Positions 9,266-18,085 of a DNA stretch of 64,000 bases are shown one piece after another. The stretch is from Asticcacaulis solisilvae. Lineage in GTDB: Bacteria > Pseudomonadota > Alphaproteobacteria > Caulobacterales > Caulobacteraceae. The stretch's first letter is position 1. Every line of letters starts with the position of its first letter. A program made the translations under genes and the position numbers. The notes under the pieces are model-generated. The model did no database searches, was not told the DNA's origin, and saw only the letters and a list, made by a program, of their open reading frames with translations. The DNA lies in NCBI RefSeq assembly GCF_017875235.1, contig NZ_JAGGMI010000002.1, forward strand, positions 186,001 to 250,000, read 5' to 3'.

Positions 9266-10930
9266 ATGAAAAATAACAACGAACTGGTGTTCTTGCCGCT
9301 CGGCGGCTCGAACGAAATCGGCATGAATCTGAACCTCTACGGGTTCGGCCCGGCGCACGACCGCCAATGGATCATCGTCGATATCGGCGTCACCTTTGGC
9401 GACCTGACGACGCCGGGCATCGAGGTCATCGTACCCGATCCGGAATTCCTGCAGGGCGAAACCATTCTCGGAATCGTGCTGACCCATGCCCACGAAGACC
9501 ATATCGGCGCCATCGGCTGGCTGTGGGAAAAGGTCAAGGCGCCGATCTACGCCACGCCGTTCACCGCCTATCTGGTGCGTGAAAAGCTGCGCGAGGCCGG
9601 CGCCGACGACGCCGAAATCCGCGAAGTACCGCTCAATGCCAACCTGAAACTGGGTCCCTTCGATATCGACTATGTCACCCTGACGCACTCGATCGCCGAG
9701 CCGAACGGCCTGGCGGTCAAGACGGCTTTGGGCACCGTGTTCCACACTGGCGACTGGAAGATCGACGAAGAGCCGATCACGGGTGAGCCGACCGACGTGG
9801 AAGGCATCAAGGCCATGGGCGACGCCGGTGTGCTGGCCATGGTGTGCGATTCGACCAATGTCTTCGTCGAAGGCCGTGCCGGCTCCGAAGCCGGGGTCCG
9901 CGACGAACTGACCAAGTTGATCAAGACGCTGAAGAAGCGTGTGGCCGTGGCGTGCTTTGCCTCCAATGTGGCGCGTGTCGATTCGGTCATGCGTGCTGCC
10001 ATGGCCTGTGGCCGTCAAGTCTGCCTGGTCGGGCGCTCGATGCACCGGATCACGGCCGCGGCGCGCCATGTCGGACTGCTGGAGGGTATCCCCGAACCGA
10101 TCAGTGAAGGCGAGGCGGCCAGCCTCAAGCCAAACCAGATCTTGTATCTGTGCACAGGATCCCAGGGCGAACCGCGCGCGGCCCTGTCGCGCATCGCCGA
10201 CGGCAACCACCCGCAGGTCAAGCTCTCTGAAGGCGACGCCTGCGTTTTCTCGTCGCGTGTTATCCCGGGCAATGAAATCTCGATCCGCTCGTTGCAAAAC
10301 CGCCTGTCGGACCTAGGCGTCGAAATCCACACCGAACGCGATCATCCCGGCATTCATGTCTCCGGCCATCCCTGTCGCGACGAACTCAAGGAGATGTACG
10401 GCTGGGTGCGTCCGATGATCGCCGTGCCGACTCACGGCGAACGCCGCCATCTGCTCAAGCACGCGGCTTTGGCCGCTGAACTCGGCGTCAAGCATCAGGT
10501 GACGCCGCGCAATGGCGACATGGTACGCCTGGCACCCGGCCTGCCGGAAATCATCGATGAAGTGCCGTCGGGCCGTCTGTTTGTCGACGGCGGCATCCTG
10601 GTGCCGGAAGCTTCGGAAGCTCTGCGCGAACGGCGTCACGCTTCGCACAATGGCATGATCTTCGTGGCGTTCGCGCTCGACGCCAAGAACCGTCTGGCCT
10701 CGATCGTCGATGTCCGGGGTCTGGGCCTGGCGTTCGAGAACGAGGACACGATTTCCGACCAGCTCGAGAAGATGTGCGATCTCGTCGAAAAGGCGGTGAG
10801 GGGCATGCCGGCCGAAGCCCGCGACGAGGACGAAGCCGTCGAAATCACCGTCGCGCGGGTCGTCAAGAAGGCCGCCCAGAACATCTGGGACCGCCGCCCG
10901 ATCGTCGAAACCATCATTCTGCGGCTCTAA
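9266..10930 (+). CDS. rnj: Ribonuclease J
   Basis: This 554-aa metallo-beta-lactamase/beta-CASP nuclease has endo- and 5'-3' exo-ribonuclease activity on RNA. The metal site is THAHEDHIGAIGWLW (residues 73-79 carry the HxHxDH motif), followed by FHTGDWKIDE and the beta-CASP features VACFASNVARVDS and SSRVIPGNE. HVSGHPCRDELKEMYGWVRP and PTHGERRHLLKHA mark the return to the lactamase fold. The length matches alphaproteobacterial RNase J. It is the last gene of the run that begins with nuo; no clear terminator follows. Confidence 0.95.
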   Translation: MKNNNELVFLPLGGSNEIGMNLNLYGFGPAHDRQWIIVDIGVTFGDLTTPGIEVIVPDPEFLQGETILGIVLTHAHEDHIGAIGWLWEKVKAPIYATPFTAYLVREKLREAGADDAEIREVPLNANLKLGPFDIDYVTLTHSIAEPNGLAVKTALGTVFHTGDWKIDEEPITGEPTDVEGIKAMGDAGVLAMVCDSTNVFVEGRAGSEAGVRDELTKLIKTLKKRVAVACFASNVARVDSVMRAAMACGRQVCLVGRSMHRITAAARHVGLLEGIPEPISEGEAASLKPNQILYLCTGSQGEPRAALSRIADGNHPQVKLSEGDACVFSSRVIPGNEISIRSLQNRLSDLGVEIHTERDHPGIHVSGHPCRDELKEMYGWVRPMIAVPTHGERRHLLKHAALAAELGVKHQVTPRNGDMVRLAPGLPEIIDEVPSGRLFVDGGILVPEASEALRERRHASHNGMIFVAFALDAKNRLASIVDVRGLGLAFENEDTISDQLEKMCDLVEKAVRGMPAEARDEDEAVEITVARVVKKAAQNIWDRRPIVETIILRL

Positions 10931-11002
10931 AATCCTTCTATTTTCAGGAGAAAAGACCGCTTCGCCACAAACGCGAAAAGGGCTGTGTCTAGTCGCCAAA
11001 AA

Positions 11003-11140
11003 TCAATATTGATTCAAGCCATTTTGAGTTGAGATGTTAACCTCAGCCATTAGCTATACGGGGAGGCCTATATATCTGTAGATATTAAGAAAACAGGTTA
11101 TTCCACGGTGAATTTCAATATTGATAGGCCATTTTGCGTT
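11003..11140. repeat. Repeated TCAATATTGAT / GCCATTTTG motif in AT-rich spacer
   Basis: The spacer between the RNase J and phaC genes (10931-11200) holds no gene. It is visibly AT-richer than its neighbours and contains two copies, 112 bases apart, of a composite motif: TCAATATTGAT followed within a few bases by GCCATTTTG (first copy from 11003, second from 11115). The first copy is part of a 12-bp palindrome, ATCAATATTGAT, at 11002-11013. Function is unknown. Such palindromes can be protein-binding sites or remains of a dispersed repeat. Confidence 0.4.
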
Positions 11141-11143
11141 TCG

Positions 11144-11175
11144 CCAAAAAAGAAGCGCCAGCCAAAGCCAGCGCT
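11144..11175 (-). terminator. Rho-independent terminator of phaC
   Basis: On the minus strand an AGCGCTGGC arm, a TTTG loop and a GCTGGCGCT arm (two G-T pairs) are followed by TTCTTTTTT. It lies 25 bases after the phaC stop codon in the right orientation. Confidence 0.75.
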
Positions 11176-11200
11176 CTAATTCATTGCTTTTGATGAATTT

Positions 11201-13342
11201 TTACGACTTTACGAGGACATAAGATCCGGGCGCGTCCATGATCGGCGCCATCTTGCCCTTGGCCGGATCGCGCGCCGGGATCATCTTGCCTGAACGCTGA
11301 TGCAGCCACTCCGCCCAATGCGGCCACCACGAGCCGGGATGCTGCTCAGCGCCAGCCAGCCATTCCTCGAACGTGTCGGGATGGCTGTCATTGAGCCAGT
11401 GCATGTATTTCTGCGCGGCCGGAGGGTTGACGACGCCGGCGATGTGGCCGGAGCCGGCCAGGACGTAGGTCACTGGCCCGCCAAAAAGTTTCGAGCCCTT
11501 GTAGACGGAGGCCGGCGGAGCGATGTGATCCTCGCGTCCGGCCTGTTCGTAGATCGGGATGGTCACCTTCTTCAGGTCGATCTTGACGCCGGCGATCATC
11601 AGATTGCCTTCGGTAAGGGCGTTCTCACCGTAGAACTTGCGCAGGTAGAACATGTGCAAGGCCTTGGGCATTCGCGTCTGGTCGGCGTTCCAGCACAAGA
11701 GGTCGAACGGCGCCAGATCCTTGCCCATCAGGTAGTTGTTGACGAAGAAGGACCAGATCAGGTCGTTGGCGCGCAGCGAGTTAAAGGTGTCGGCCATGGC
11801 CGAGCCGGGCAGAACGCCGCCAGCGGCATCCATCTGGCGCTCAAGCTCCTTCAGCCACGATTCGCTGGTGAACAGCAGCAGGTCGCCGGCTTCGGAGAAG
11901 TCGTGCTGGGCGGTGAAAAAGGTCGCCGAACCGATTGATTTATCGTTCTTTTCGGCCATGTAGGCGAGGGCACAGCCCAGCAGCGTCCCGCCGATGCAGT
12001 AGCCGACCGTATTGACCGTCTTGACGCCCGTCTGCGCCTTGACCTTCTCGACAGCGTCGATAATGCCGCCGAACATATAGTCTTCGAAGGTCGTGTCCTT
12101 CATCGACGCATCCGGATTGACCCAGGCGGTCAGGAACACGGTGAAACCCTGGTCGGTCAGCCAGCGGATCAGCGAGTTTTTCGCCTGCAGATCAAGGATA
12201 TAGAACTTGTTGATCCATGGCGGGAAGATGAGCAGCGGCGTTTCGCGCACCTGTTCGGTCGTTGGCGCGTATTGCAGCAGTTCGAAATAGGGGCCGCGAT
12301 AGACGACCTTGCCTGGCGTGGTGGCGACGTTTTCGCCGACCTTGAAGCGGCTGTAGTCCGCCTGGCTGATCTTCAGCTTGCCGTCGCCGCGCTCCAGGTC
12401 CTCGGCGAACTTCTCCATGCCCTTGACCAGGCTTTCGCCATTGGTGTCCATCAGGGTCTGCAAGGCCGCCGGATTGGACATCAGGAAGTTCGACGGCGAC
12501 ATGGCGTCGGTCAGAAGCTTGGTGAAGAATTCGGCGCGGCGCTTGACCTTGGGATCGACGCCCTCGGCGGACGAGATCAGCTTGTTGATCCAGTTCGACG
12601 ACAGCAAATAGGACTGTTTCATCATGTCGAAGACGAGGTTCTGTTCCCAACGCGGATCGGCGAATCGCTTGTCAGCGGGCTTACCCGCAGGCGCGGCCTC
12701 AGCGCCCAGCATCTTGCGCGACATGTCGCCCCACAGCTGGAAATAGCCGGTCATAAGCTCGCTTTGCGCCTCGAGGAGCTTGTCGGGTTTCTGGACCAGC
12801 GAGTTCATGATCTCGGTCATGGCTGGCGCGACCTGGAACGGATCGACGGGGGCTGCGCCCGCGGCTGTGTCGGGTTGCTTGAAAACCGTCTTGGCCAGGG
12901 CGCTCTGGGCCGTCATCGCCGCCTTGGCCAGGTTGACTGACAGGGCTTCGAGCTGGCGCATGTTTTCATTATCGAAGCGCGGCATGTCCGGCGGCTGCTG
13001 CGGCCTCGCCGATTCGGCAGGGTTAGGCTGGGGTTGCGGCTGGGGCTTTGCTGCGGCCGGCTTTGCCTTGGGCGTCAAAGCCGCGGGCTTGGCTGCCTTC
13101 ACCACCGGCGCCTTCGCGGGCGCTGGCTTAGCTGTCTTGACCGTGGCGGCGACCGCCTTGACCGGAGCCGCTTTTTCCTTGGTTGCAACAGGTTTCGCCG
13201 CGTTCGTCGCCGCGGCTTTCGCAACCGACGCCTTCGTAACCCTAGCCTTAGCGGGTTCGGCGTTTTTGGCGGGCGTCTTTGTGGCCGGTTTTGGCGCGAC
13301 AGTCTTTTTGGCTACGGACGGTTTGGCGGGCGGCTTGCTCAT
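11201..13342 (-). CDS. phaC: Class I poly(3-hydroxyalkanoate) synthase with Lys/Ala/Pro-rich N-terminal tail
   Basis: This 713-aa enzyme polymerises (R)-3-hydroxyacyl-CoA into PHA granules. The alpha/beta-hydrolase core is complete: lipase-like box GYCIGG with nucleophile Cys449, general-base region GREDHIAPP and GSGHIAGVVNPP. The position of the nucleophile, against about 319 in the Cupriavidus enzyme, shows an N-terminal extension of about 130 residues. Residues 1-120 consist almost only of K, A, P, V and T in repeats such as KPAPAKAPVVKAAKPAA, like the C-terminal tails of PhaF/PhaM-type phasins and histone H1. The extension is in frame, and its base composition is like the gene body. No phasin or phaAB gene is adjacent. 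Confidence 0.93.
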   Translation of the reverse strand: MSKPPAKPSVAKKTVAPKPATKTPAKNAEPAKARVTKASVAKAAATNAAKPVATKEKAAPVKAVAATVKTAKPAPAKAPVVKAAKPAALTPKAKPAAAKPQPQPQPNPAESARPQQPPDMPRFDNENMRQLEALSVNLAKAAMTAQSALAKTVFKQPDTAAGAAPVDPFQVAPAMTEIMNSLVQKPDKLLEAQSELMTGYFQLWGDMSRKMLGAEAAPAGKPADKRFADPRWEQNLVFDMMKQSYLLSSNWINKLISSAEGVDPKVKRRAEFFTKLLTDAMSPSNFLMSNPAALQTLMDTNGESLVKGMEKFAEDLERGDGKLKISQADYSRFKVGENVATTPGKVVYRGPYFELLQYAPTTEQVRETPLLIFPPWINKFYILDLQAKNSLIRWLTDQGFTVFLTAWVNPDASMKDTTFEDYMFGGIIDAVEKVKAQTGVKTVNTVGYCIGGTLLGCALAYMAEKNDKSIGSATFFTAQHDFSEAGDLLLFTSESWLKELERQMDAAGGVLPGSAMADTFNSLRANDLIWSFFVNNYLMGKDLAPFDLLCWNADQTRMPKALHMFYLRKFYGENALTEGNLMIAGVKIDLKKVTIPIYEQAGREDHIAPPASVYKGSKLFGGPVTYVLAGSGHIAGVVNPPAAQKYMHWLNDSHPDTFEEWLAGAEQHPGSWWPHWAEWLHQRSGKMIPARDPAKGKMAPIMDAPGSYVLVKS

Positions 13343-13487
13343 TCGGCCTCTTCAGACACAATCGATTTGAAAGATGTTATCGGCGGCAATCCAGTCGCTT
13401 CACGGGCGAAAATCAATACACATTATATTTTTCTTGTTTTCCTGCGGTTGAACCCGCTAATTTGCGGCCAGTCTGCGGAGCCCTTCC

Positions 13488-13880
13488 ATGCGCGCCATCT
13501 TCGTTTTCATCGCCGTCGTCTGCTGTGCCGCCCCCGCCATGGCGTTCGCGCAGGACGCCGCGACGACGCCGGCCCCGTCGCGCGGGCTCGACACCATGCC
13601 GCGCTGGTCGGAATTCCCCGCGCCGCCGACGGATGTGCCGACAGCCGCCGAAATCAAGCGCCGCGTCGAAGCCGAAAAGGCCAAGCAGCGTCAATTGAAT
13701 GCCGAAGTCTCGGCGCTCGTCTGGGACAAGCAGGAGCCGGAAGTGATCGCCGGCGCGGCGCGCCAGGAAATCGCCAGTACCCTGCCTGCGCCGGCCGATG
13801 AGATCCTGACGCCCGAAGAGCTGCAGGCCTTTGTCGCGAAGCTTCGCGCCCAGGCCGTGCCGCCGCCCGTCGCCGACTAA
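13488..13880 (+). CDS. Small exported protein of unknown function
   Basis: The product has 130 aa and begins with a clear Sec signal peptide (MRAIFVFIAVVCCAAPAMAFA, cleavage predicted near residue 22). The mature part is hydrophilic, Pro/Ala/Glu-rich and probably largely helical or disordered, with the segment AAEIKRRVEAEKAKQRQLNA suggesting a short coiled coil. I do not recognise a family. A GGAG ribosome site precedes the ATG. It is transcribed divergently from phaC across 145 bases and has no obvious operon partner. Confidence 0.65.
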   Translation: MRAIFVFIAVVCCAAPAMAFAQDAATTPAPSRGLDTMPRWSEFPAPPTDVPTAAEIKRRVEAEKAKQRQLNAEVSALVWDKQEPEVIAGAARQEIASTLPAPADEILTPEELQAFVAKLRAQAVPPPVAD

Positions 13881-14074
13881 GCTGCGTTTTTTGGCGCATC
13901 GGCTATTCAGCGCCCCTGCACTCTGCTAACAGTTGCGCGCCTGTCTTTGCGCGGTATACCGAACGTTGTTTCGGCGTAATATTGCGTCAAACCATGGGTG
14001 AAATCATCACGTTGCGCACCATATCAAAGACGCGGCGGATGTGAGGAAACCGCAAAAGGCCCAAGATAAGCATA

Positions 14075-15088
14075 ATGCCCGAAACGCTTGAACTGAATAG
14101 AAAAACCATGCCGGACGCCGACGCCGCCAGAGAATTCGCCCTTAGTCTCGATATCGTCCGTGTCGCCGAAGAAGCGGCCATCGCCAGCTTCGCCCAGATC
14201 GGCCGGGGCGACGAAAAGGCCGCCGACCAGGCCGCCGTCGACGCCATGCGCACGGCGCTCAACGCCATTGATATGGACGGCCGCATCGTCATCGGCGAAG
14301 GCGAACGCGACGAAGCGCCCATGCTGTATATCGGCGAAAAGGTCGGCACCGGCAAAGGTCCAGCCATCGATATCGCGCTCGATCCGCTGGAAGGCACGAC
14401 CCTGGCCGCCAAGGCCATGGCCAATGCCCTTGCCGTCATCGCCTTCGCGCCGCGCGGCGGCCTGCTGCACGCGCCCGACACCTATATGGACAAGATCGCC
14501 ATCGGTCCGGGCTATGCGCCGGGGATCGTCGATCTCGATGCTTCACCCGAAGACAATGTCCGCGCGCTCGCAAAAGCCAAAGGCGTCGATGTCTCGGAGA
14601 TCGTCGCCTGCGTGCTTGACCGGCCGCGTCATGACCGCATCATCACCTCGCTGCGCCAGGCCGGCGCGCGCGTCCACCTGATCACTGATGGGGACGTCGC
14701 CGGCGTCATCCACACCGCCCAGCCGGAAACCGGCATAGACATATATATAGGGGCAGGGGGCGCACCCGAAGGCGTGCTGGCCTGCGCCGCGCTGAAATGC
14801 GTCGGCGGTCAGTTCCAGGGCCGGCTGATGTTCCGCAATGACGCGGAACGCCGCCGCGCCGAAGCCATCGGCCTGACCGATTTCGACCGGAAGTACGATC
14901 TCAACGACCTGGTCAGCGGCGACGCGGTCTTTATCGCCACCGGCGTGACGCACGGCGCCCTGCTGCGGGGCGTACAAAAAGAGACGACCCTGTCAGGCGC
15001 CACTTTCATGACGACCGAAAGTCTGGTCATGATGTCCAAGACCCATACCGTGCGCAAACTATCGATGCGCCGCCCCTTGAAGGTATGA
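14075..15088 (+). CDS. glpX: Class II fructose-1,6-bisphosphatase
   Basis: This 337-aa GlpX-type enzyme hydrolyses fructose-1,6-bisphosphate to fructose-6-phosphate in gluconeogenesis. The metal- and phosphate-binding motifs IGEGERDEAPMLYIGE (near residue 75) and DPLEGTTLAAKAMANALAV (near residue 107) are diagnostic of the family. The N-terminus is uncertain: ATG at 14075 has no strong ribosome site, and ATG at 14108 is an alternative. The stop overlaps the recJ start. In related species a homoserine dehydrogenase gene commonly precedes glpX; it is not here, and the 194-base upstream spacer holds no gene. Confidence 0.93.
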   Translation: MPETLELNRKTMPDADAAREFALSLDIVRVAEEAAIASFAQIGRGDEKAADQAAVDAMRTALNAIDMDGRIVIGEGERDEAPMLYIGEKVGTGKGPAIDIALDPLEGTTLAAKAMANALAVIAFAPRGGLLHAPDTYMDKIAIGPGYAPGIVDLDASPEDNVRALAKAKGVDVSEIVACVLDRPRHDRIITSLRQAGARVHLITDGDVAGVIHTAQPETGIDIYIGAGGAPEGVLACAALKCVGGQFQGRLMFRNDAERRRAEAIGLTDFDRKYDLNDLVSGDAVFIATGVTHGALLRGVQKETTLSGATFMTTESLVMMSKTHTVRKLSMRRPLKV

Positions 15089-16950
15089 TGAGCGCGGCCG
15101 GAACCGTAGTATCTTCCAATGAGGGCCCCGCGTCCTATCTCGGCGTGGTGCGTTCCCTGACCGGGCGCGGCTGGCGCGACAGGCTGGACGGCGCCGGCGT
15201 GTCACAGGCGGCTTTACGCGACATCACCCAGCGCATGGCGTTGATGGAATTCGTAGAGCCCGAATTCGTCGAGCCGCTGGCGCGCTTCGTCGCCGGGCGC
15301 GGGGTGACGGCCGATGGCCTGGATGTCTTCCTGCGTCCAACGCTGAAAAGCCTGTTTCCCGACCCCAACTGCTTTATGGATATGGGCGCGGCGGTCACAG
15401 CCATCCTCGATGCGCTTCAGGCCAATGCCAAAATCTGCGTCTTCGCCGACTACGACGTCGATGGCGCCACCAGCGCGGCCCAGTTGGTGCGCTGGTTCCG
15501 CGCCGTCGGCTACGACCTCTTTGTCTATGTGCCGGACCGCGTCACCGAAGGCTATGGCCCGTCCAATGCAGCTTTTGATTCACTTAAAAGCAAGGGCTTC
15601 GACCTGGTGATTACGGTCGATTGTGGCGCCATGGCGCACAGGCCGCTGGAGCACGCGGCCAGTATCGGCCTGGACGTCGTCGTCATCGACCACCACCTCA
15701 TGCGCGAAGATCCGCCCAAGGCGCGCGCCGTCGTCAATCCCAACCGTCCGGGCTGCACCTCGGCCCAGGGGAACCTGGCCGCGGCCGGTGTGGTCTTTGT
15801 CGTCCTGGCGGCGCTCAACCGCGAAGCCGAAAAGCGCGGCCTGTTCTCGGATAAGCCACGCCCGGACCTGATGCAGTGGCTGGACCTGTCGGCTTTGGGG
15901 GCCATCTGCGACGTCACCGCGCTTACCGGCTTCAACCGCGCCCTGGCGTCGCAAGGCCTGAAGGTCATGTCGAGGCGCCAGAACGCCGGCATCCGCGCGC
16001 TCATGGAAGTCGCCGGCGGCAGCGATTCGCAAAGCCTGATGAACACCTTCCATTCCGGCTTCGTCATCGGCCCGCGCATCAATGCCGGCGGGCGGGTAGG
16101 GCGCTCGGACCTTGGTGTCCGTCTGCTATCGACCGACGACGACGTTGAGGCCGCGGCGCTGGCCGGCGAACTCGATGAACTGAACAAGCTGCGGCGCGAC
16201 GTCGAGGCCCAGGTGCTCGATGAAGCGATTCGCACGGCCGAGACCCAAGGCCTGTGGCCGACCGAGGATCCTGTCGTCGTCATCGCGAGGGCCGACTGGC
16301 ATCCGGGCGTCATCGGCATCGTCGCCGGCCGCCTGCGCGAACGCTGGCACAAACCCGTCATTATTATCGGCATCGATCCGGTGAGCGGCATGGGCAAGGG
16401 CTCGGGCCGCTCGCAGACCGGCATAAATTTGGGGGAGGCGGTCGGAGCGGCCTTCGAATCAGGGCTGCTGCTGTCCGGCGGCGGCCACGCCATGGCGGCG
16501 GGCCTGAGCGTCGACGCAGAGCGCATCCCGGAGCTACGCCGCTTCCTCAACGACTATATATGCACGCACGCCAGCGCGGACGACCTGATCGAGACGGTCG
16601 ATGTCGATGGCATCCTGAGTCTGAAGGCCGCGTCGCGCGCCTTGTTCGATCGCTTCGACCTCCTGGCACCCTACGGCCAGGGCAATCCCGAACCGCTGAT
16701 CGCCTTTTCCGACGTCCGCATCGGCTACGCCCAGGCGCTGAAGGGCGGCCACGTCCGCTGCGAGATCAGCGATGCGTCCGGCCACAAGCTGAAAGCGATT
16801 GTATGGCGGGCGGAGGGCACAGCTATCGGTGACGCTTTGCTGAGGCCATCGGGCTTGGTGCACATTATCGGCCGCCTCAAGGCCGACGACTATATGGGAC
16901 GGCGCGGCGTTCAACTTGAAATTGAGGACATAGCGCTTGCCGCGCGATAA
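15085..16950 (+). CDS. recJ: Single-stranded-DNA-specific exonuclease RecJ
   Basis: This 621-aa DHH-family 5'-3' single-strand exonuclease acts in RecF-pathway recombination and mismatch repair. The phosphoesterase motifs are FADYDVDGATSAAQLVRWF (near residue 120), VITVDCGA, IDHHLMREDPP and the DHHA1-domain GRSQTGINLGEA and LLSGGGHAMAAGLSV glycine/histidine region. A C-terminal OB domain follows from about residue 500. The gene is coupled to glpX by an ATGATGA overlap, a pairing common in Caulobacterales and Sphingomonadales. Confidence 0.95.
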   Translation: MMSAAGTVVSSNEGPASYLGVVRSLTGRGWRDRLDGAGVSQAALRDITQRMALMEFVEPEFVEPLARFVAGRGVTADGLDVFLRPTLKSLFPDPNCFMDMGAAVTAILDALQANAKICVFADYDVDGATSAAQLVRWFRAVGYDLFVYVPDRVTEGYGPSNAAFDSLKSKGFDLVITVDCGAMAHRPLEHAASIGLDVVVIDHHLMREDPPKARAVVNPNRPGCTSAQGNLAAAGVVFVVLAALNREAEKRGLFSDKPRPDLMQWLDLSALGAICDVTALTGFNRALASQGLKVMSRRQNAGIRALMEVAGGSDSQSLMNTFHSGFVIGPRINAGGRVGRSDLGVRLLSTDDDVEAAALAGELDELNKLRRDVEAQVLDEAIRTAETQGLWPTEDPVVVIARADWHPGVIGIVAGRLRERWHKPVIIIGIDPVSGMGKGSGRSQTGINLGEAVGAAFESGLLLSGGGHAMAAGLSVDAERIPELRRFLNDYICTHASADDLIETVDVDGILSLKAASRALFDRFDLLAPYGQGNPEPLIAFSDVRIGYAQALKGGHVRCEISDASGHKLKAIVWRAEGTAIGDALLRPSGLVHIIGRLKADDYMGRRGVQLEIEDIALAAR

Positions 16951-16994
16951 ACAGCCTTGCCTGTGTATAGGTTCAAATTTTTTTGAAAATCCGC

Positions 16995-17021
16995 TTGCAA
17001 CGCAAAACGAGAGAAGCTAAC
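16995..17021 (+). promoter_or_regulatory. Candidate promoter of tRNA-Glu
   Basis: TTGCAAC at 16995-17001 and GCTAACT from 17016 are spaced by 14 bases. This fits the Caulobacter housekeeping pattern (TTGACG-like, 10-14 bases, GCTANA-like), and the -10 element lies about 20 bases before the tRNA. Confidence 0.5.
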
Positions 17022-17039
17022 TAGCGCACCTCTTGACGC

Positions 17040-17114
17040 GGTCCCTTCGTCTATCGGTTAGGACGTCAGGTTTTCAACCTGAAGAGAGGGGTTCGACTCC
17101 CCTAGGGACTGCCA
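17040..17114 (+). tRNA. tRNA-Glu (anticodon TTC)
   Basis: The cloverleaf folds fully. The acceptor arm GGTCCCT pairs with AGGGACT (one G-T pair). The anticodon stem is TCAGG/CCTGA with loop TTTTCAA giving anticodon TTC. The T-arm is GAGGG-GTTCGAC-TCCCC-like, and CCA is encoded. Confidence 0.96.
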
Positions 17115-17162
17115 TCAAGATCTCGCCACCCGGTGCTGGAAAGCACTGAAACATTGGCGAAT

Positions 17163-17177
17163 TTGACGTAACGTCAA
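17163..17177. promoter_or_regulatory. 15-bp perfect palindrome TTGACGT-A-ACGTCAA
   Basis: The arms of seven bases are perfect around a central A. The site lies 49 bases after tRNA-Glu and about 210 bases before the double cold-shock gene, in an AT-rich 271-base spacer with no gene. It has the form of a dimeric regulator site. The regulator is unknown. Confidence 0.4.
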
Positions 17178-17334
17178 TCTTTTAATCCACACATTTTTAG
17201 AATGTTATCGATCTCATTTTTGAGAACGAGTCGAATGTGCTCGCAAAAACCGTGGTTTTGCCGTAAAATTCGCGACAAATGCGAATTAATCTCTATTTTG
17301 CTCTCCCAAATTGAGATATCCGTGTTATGATAAT

Positions 17335-17351
17335 GTGATCTCATTGATCAC
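17335..17351. promoter_or_regulatory. Inverted repeat GTGATC-TCATT-GATCAC upstream of cold-shock gene
   Basis: A perfect 6+6 inverted repeat ends 34 bases before the start codon of the cold-shock gene. It could be an operator or a leader hairpin that affects translation, as is common for csp genes. Confidence 0.4.
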
Positions 17352-17385
17352 TTAGAGGGCGTACTTGTTGACGTGGTGAGGAATT

Positions 17386-17958
17386 ATGAGTTTGTTTGAT
17401 TATAGCAATAAGAGCGATGCGGAAGATCTGATTACGATTTCAGGACACGTGAAGTGGTTCGACGCGGCCAAGGGCTATGGCTTTATCGTCCCTCAGGATG
17501 TCTCGCAGACAAGTATGCGGGATGTTCTGCTTCACATTTCAAGCCTGCGAGACATTGGACGTGACACTGCGCAGGAGGGCGCGCGGATCACCTGTAAGAT
17601 CGCAAAACGGGCCAAGGGTTGGCAGGTCATCAGTATCGACCATATTGACCAGGCCTCCGAAGTTCCGGCAACCGCGCGGGCGGATCGTAGTGATCATGCG
17701 CCGCGTGCGACCCGTAATCTCAATGACAGCGTGCGCGTTGGCGACCTGGAAGCGGCGACCATCAAGTGGTTCAACCGCACCAAGGGCTATGGATTTGTCG
17801 TTCGCGGTTCCGACCCGACCGACATCTTCATTCACATTGAAACCCTGCGCCGTTACGGCCTTGAGGACGTCCAGCAGGGCGACACCATCATGGTCCGCTT
17901 CGGCGAAGGCCCCAAGGGGCTGGTGGTTACCGAAGTTCATCCGCGGGCCCTGGTTTAA
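17386..17958 (+). CDS. Tandem double cold-shock-domain protein
   Basis: This 190-aa nucleic-acid-binding protein has two cold-shock domains. The first is at about residues 18-80 (HVKWFDAAKGYGFIVPQD, then VLLHIS). The second is at about residues 122-188 (ATIKWFNRTKGYGFVVRG, then DIFIHIETL). Both keep the RNP1 motif KGYGF and the FIH/LHI RNP2 motif. A polar linker joins them. Duplicated CSD proteins are typical of Caulobacter (CspC/CspD, stationary phase). A GTGAGGAA ribosome site precedes the ATG, and a strong terminator follows, so it is monocistronic. Confidence 0.92.
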   Translation: MSLFDYSNKSDAEDLITISGHVKWFDAAKGYGFIVPQDVSQTSMRDVLLHISSLRDIGRDTAQEGARITCKIAKRAKGWQVISIDHIDQASEVPATARADRSDHAPRATRNLNDSVRVGDLEAATIKWFNRTKGYGFVVRGSDPTDIFIHIETLRRYGLEDVQQGDTIMVRFGEGPKGLVVTEVHPRALV

Positions 17959-17981
17959 GGCAACCGGACGACTTAAAAGGC

Positions 17982-18017
17982 AAGCGCGGACGGCTCTGCT
18001 GTCCGCGCTTTCTTTTT
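17982..18017 (+). terminator. Rho-independent terminator of the cold-shock gene
   Basis: A perfect 10-bp stem (AAGCGCGGAC / GTCCGCGCTT) with a nine-base loop is followed by TCTTTTTG, 24 bases after the stop codon. Confidence 0.9.
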
Positions 18018-18085
18018 GCCACAGATTCGCCTTTGAAAACGGCAATGGCGGCGATAAGACTCTGCCACGGGTTGGAGGTTGGACA

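Noticed and set aside
17477..18085. Long in-frame extension of the DUF192 protein through the cold-shock gene
   Set aside because: GGAGG before 18086 and a signal peptide set the true start; a terminator lies between, and the extension overlaps a certain gene in another frame.
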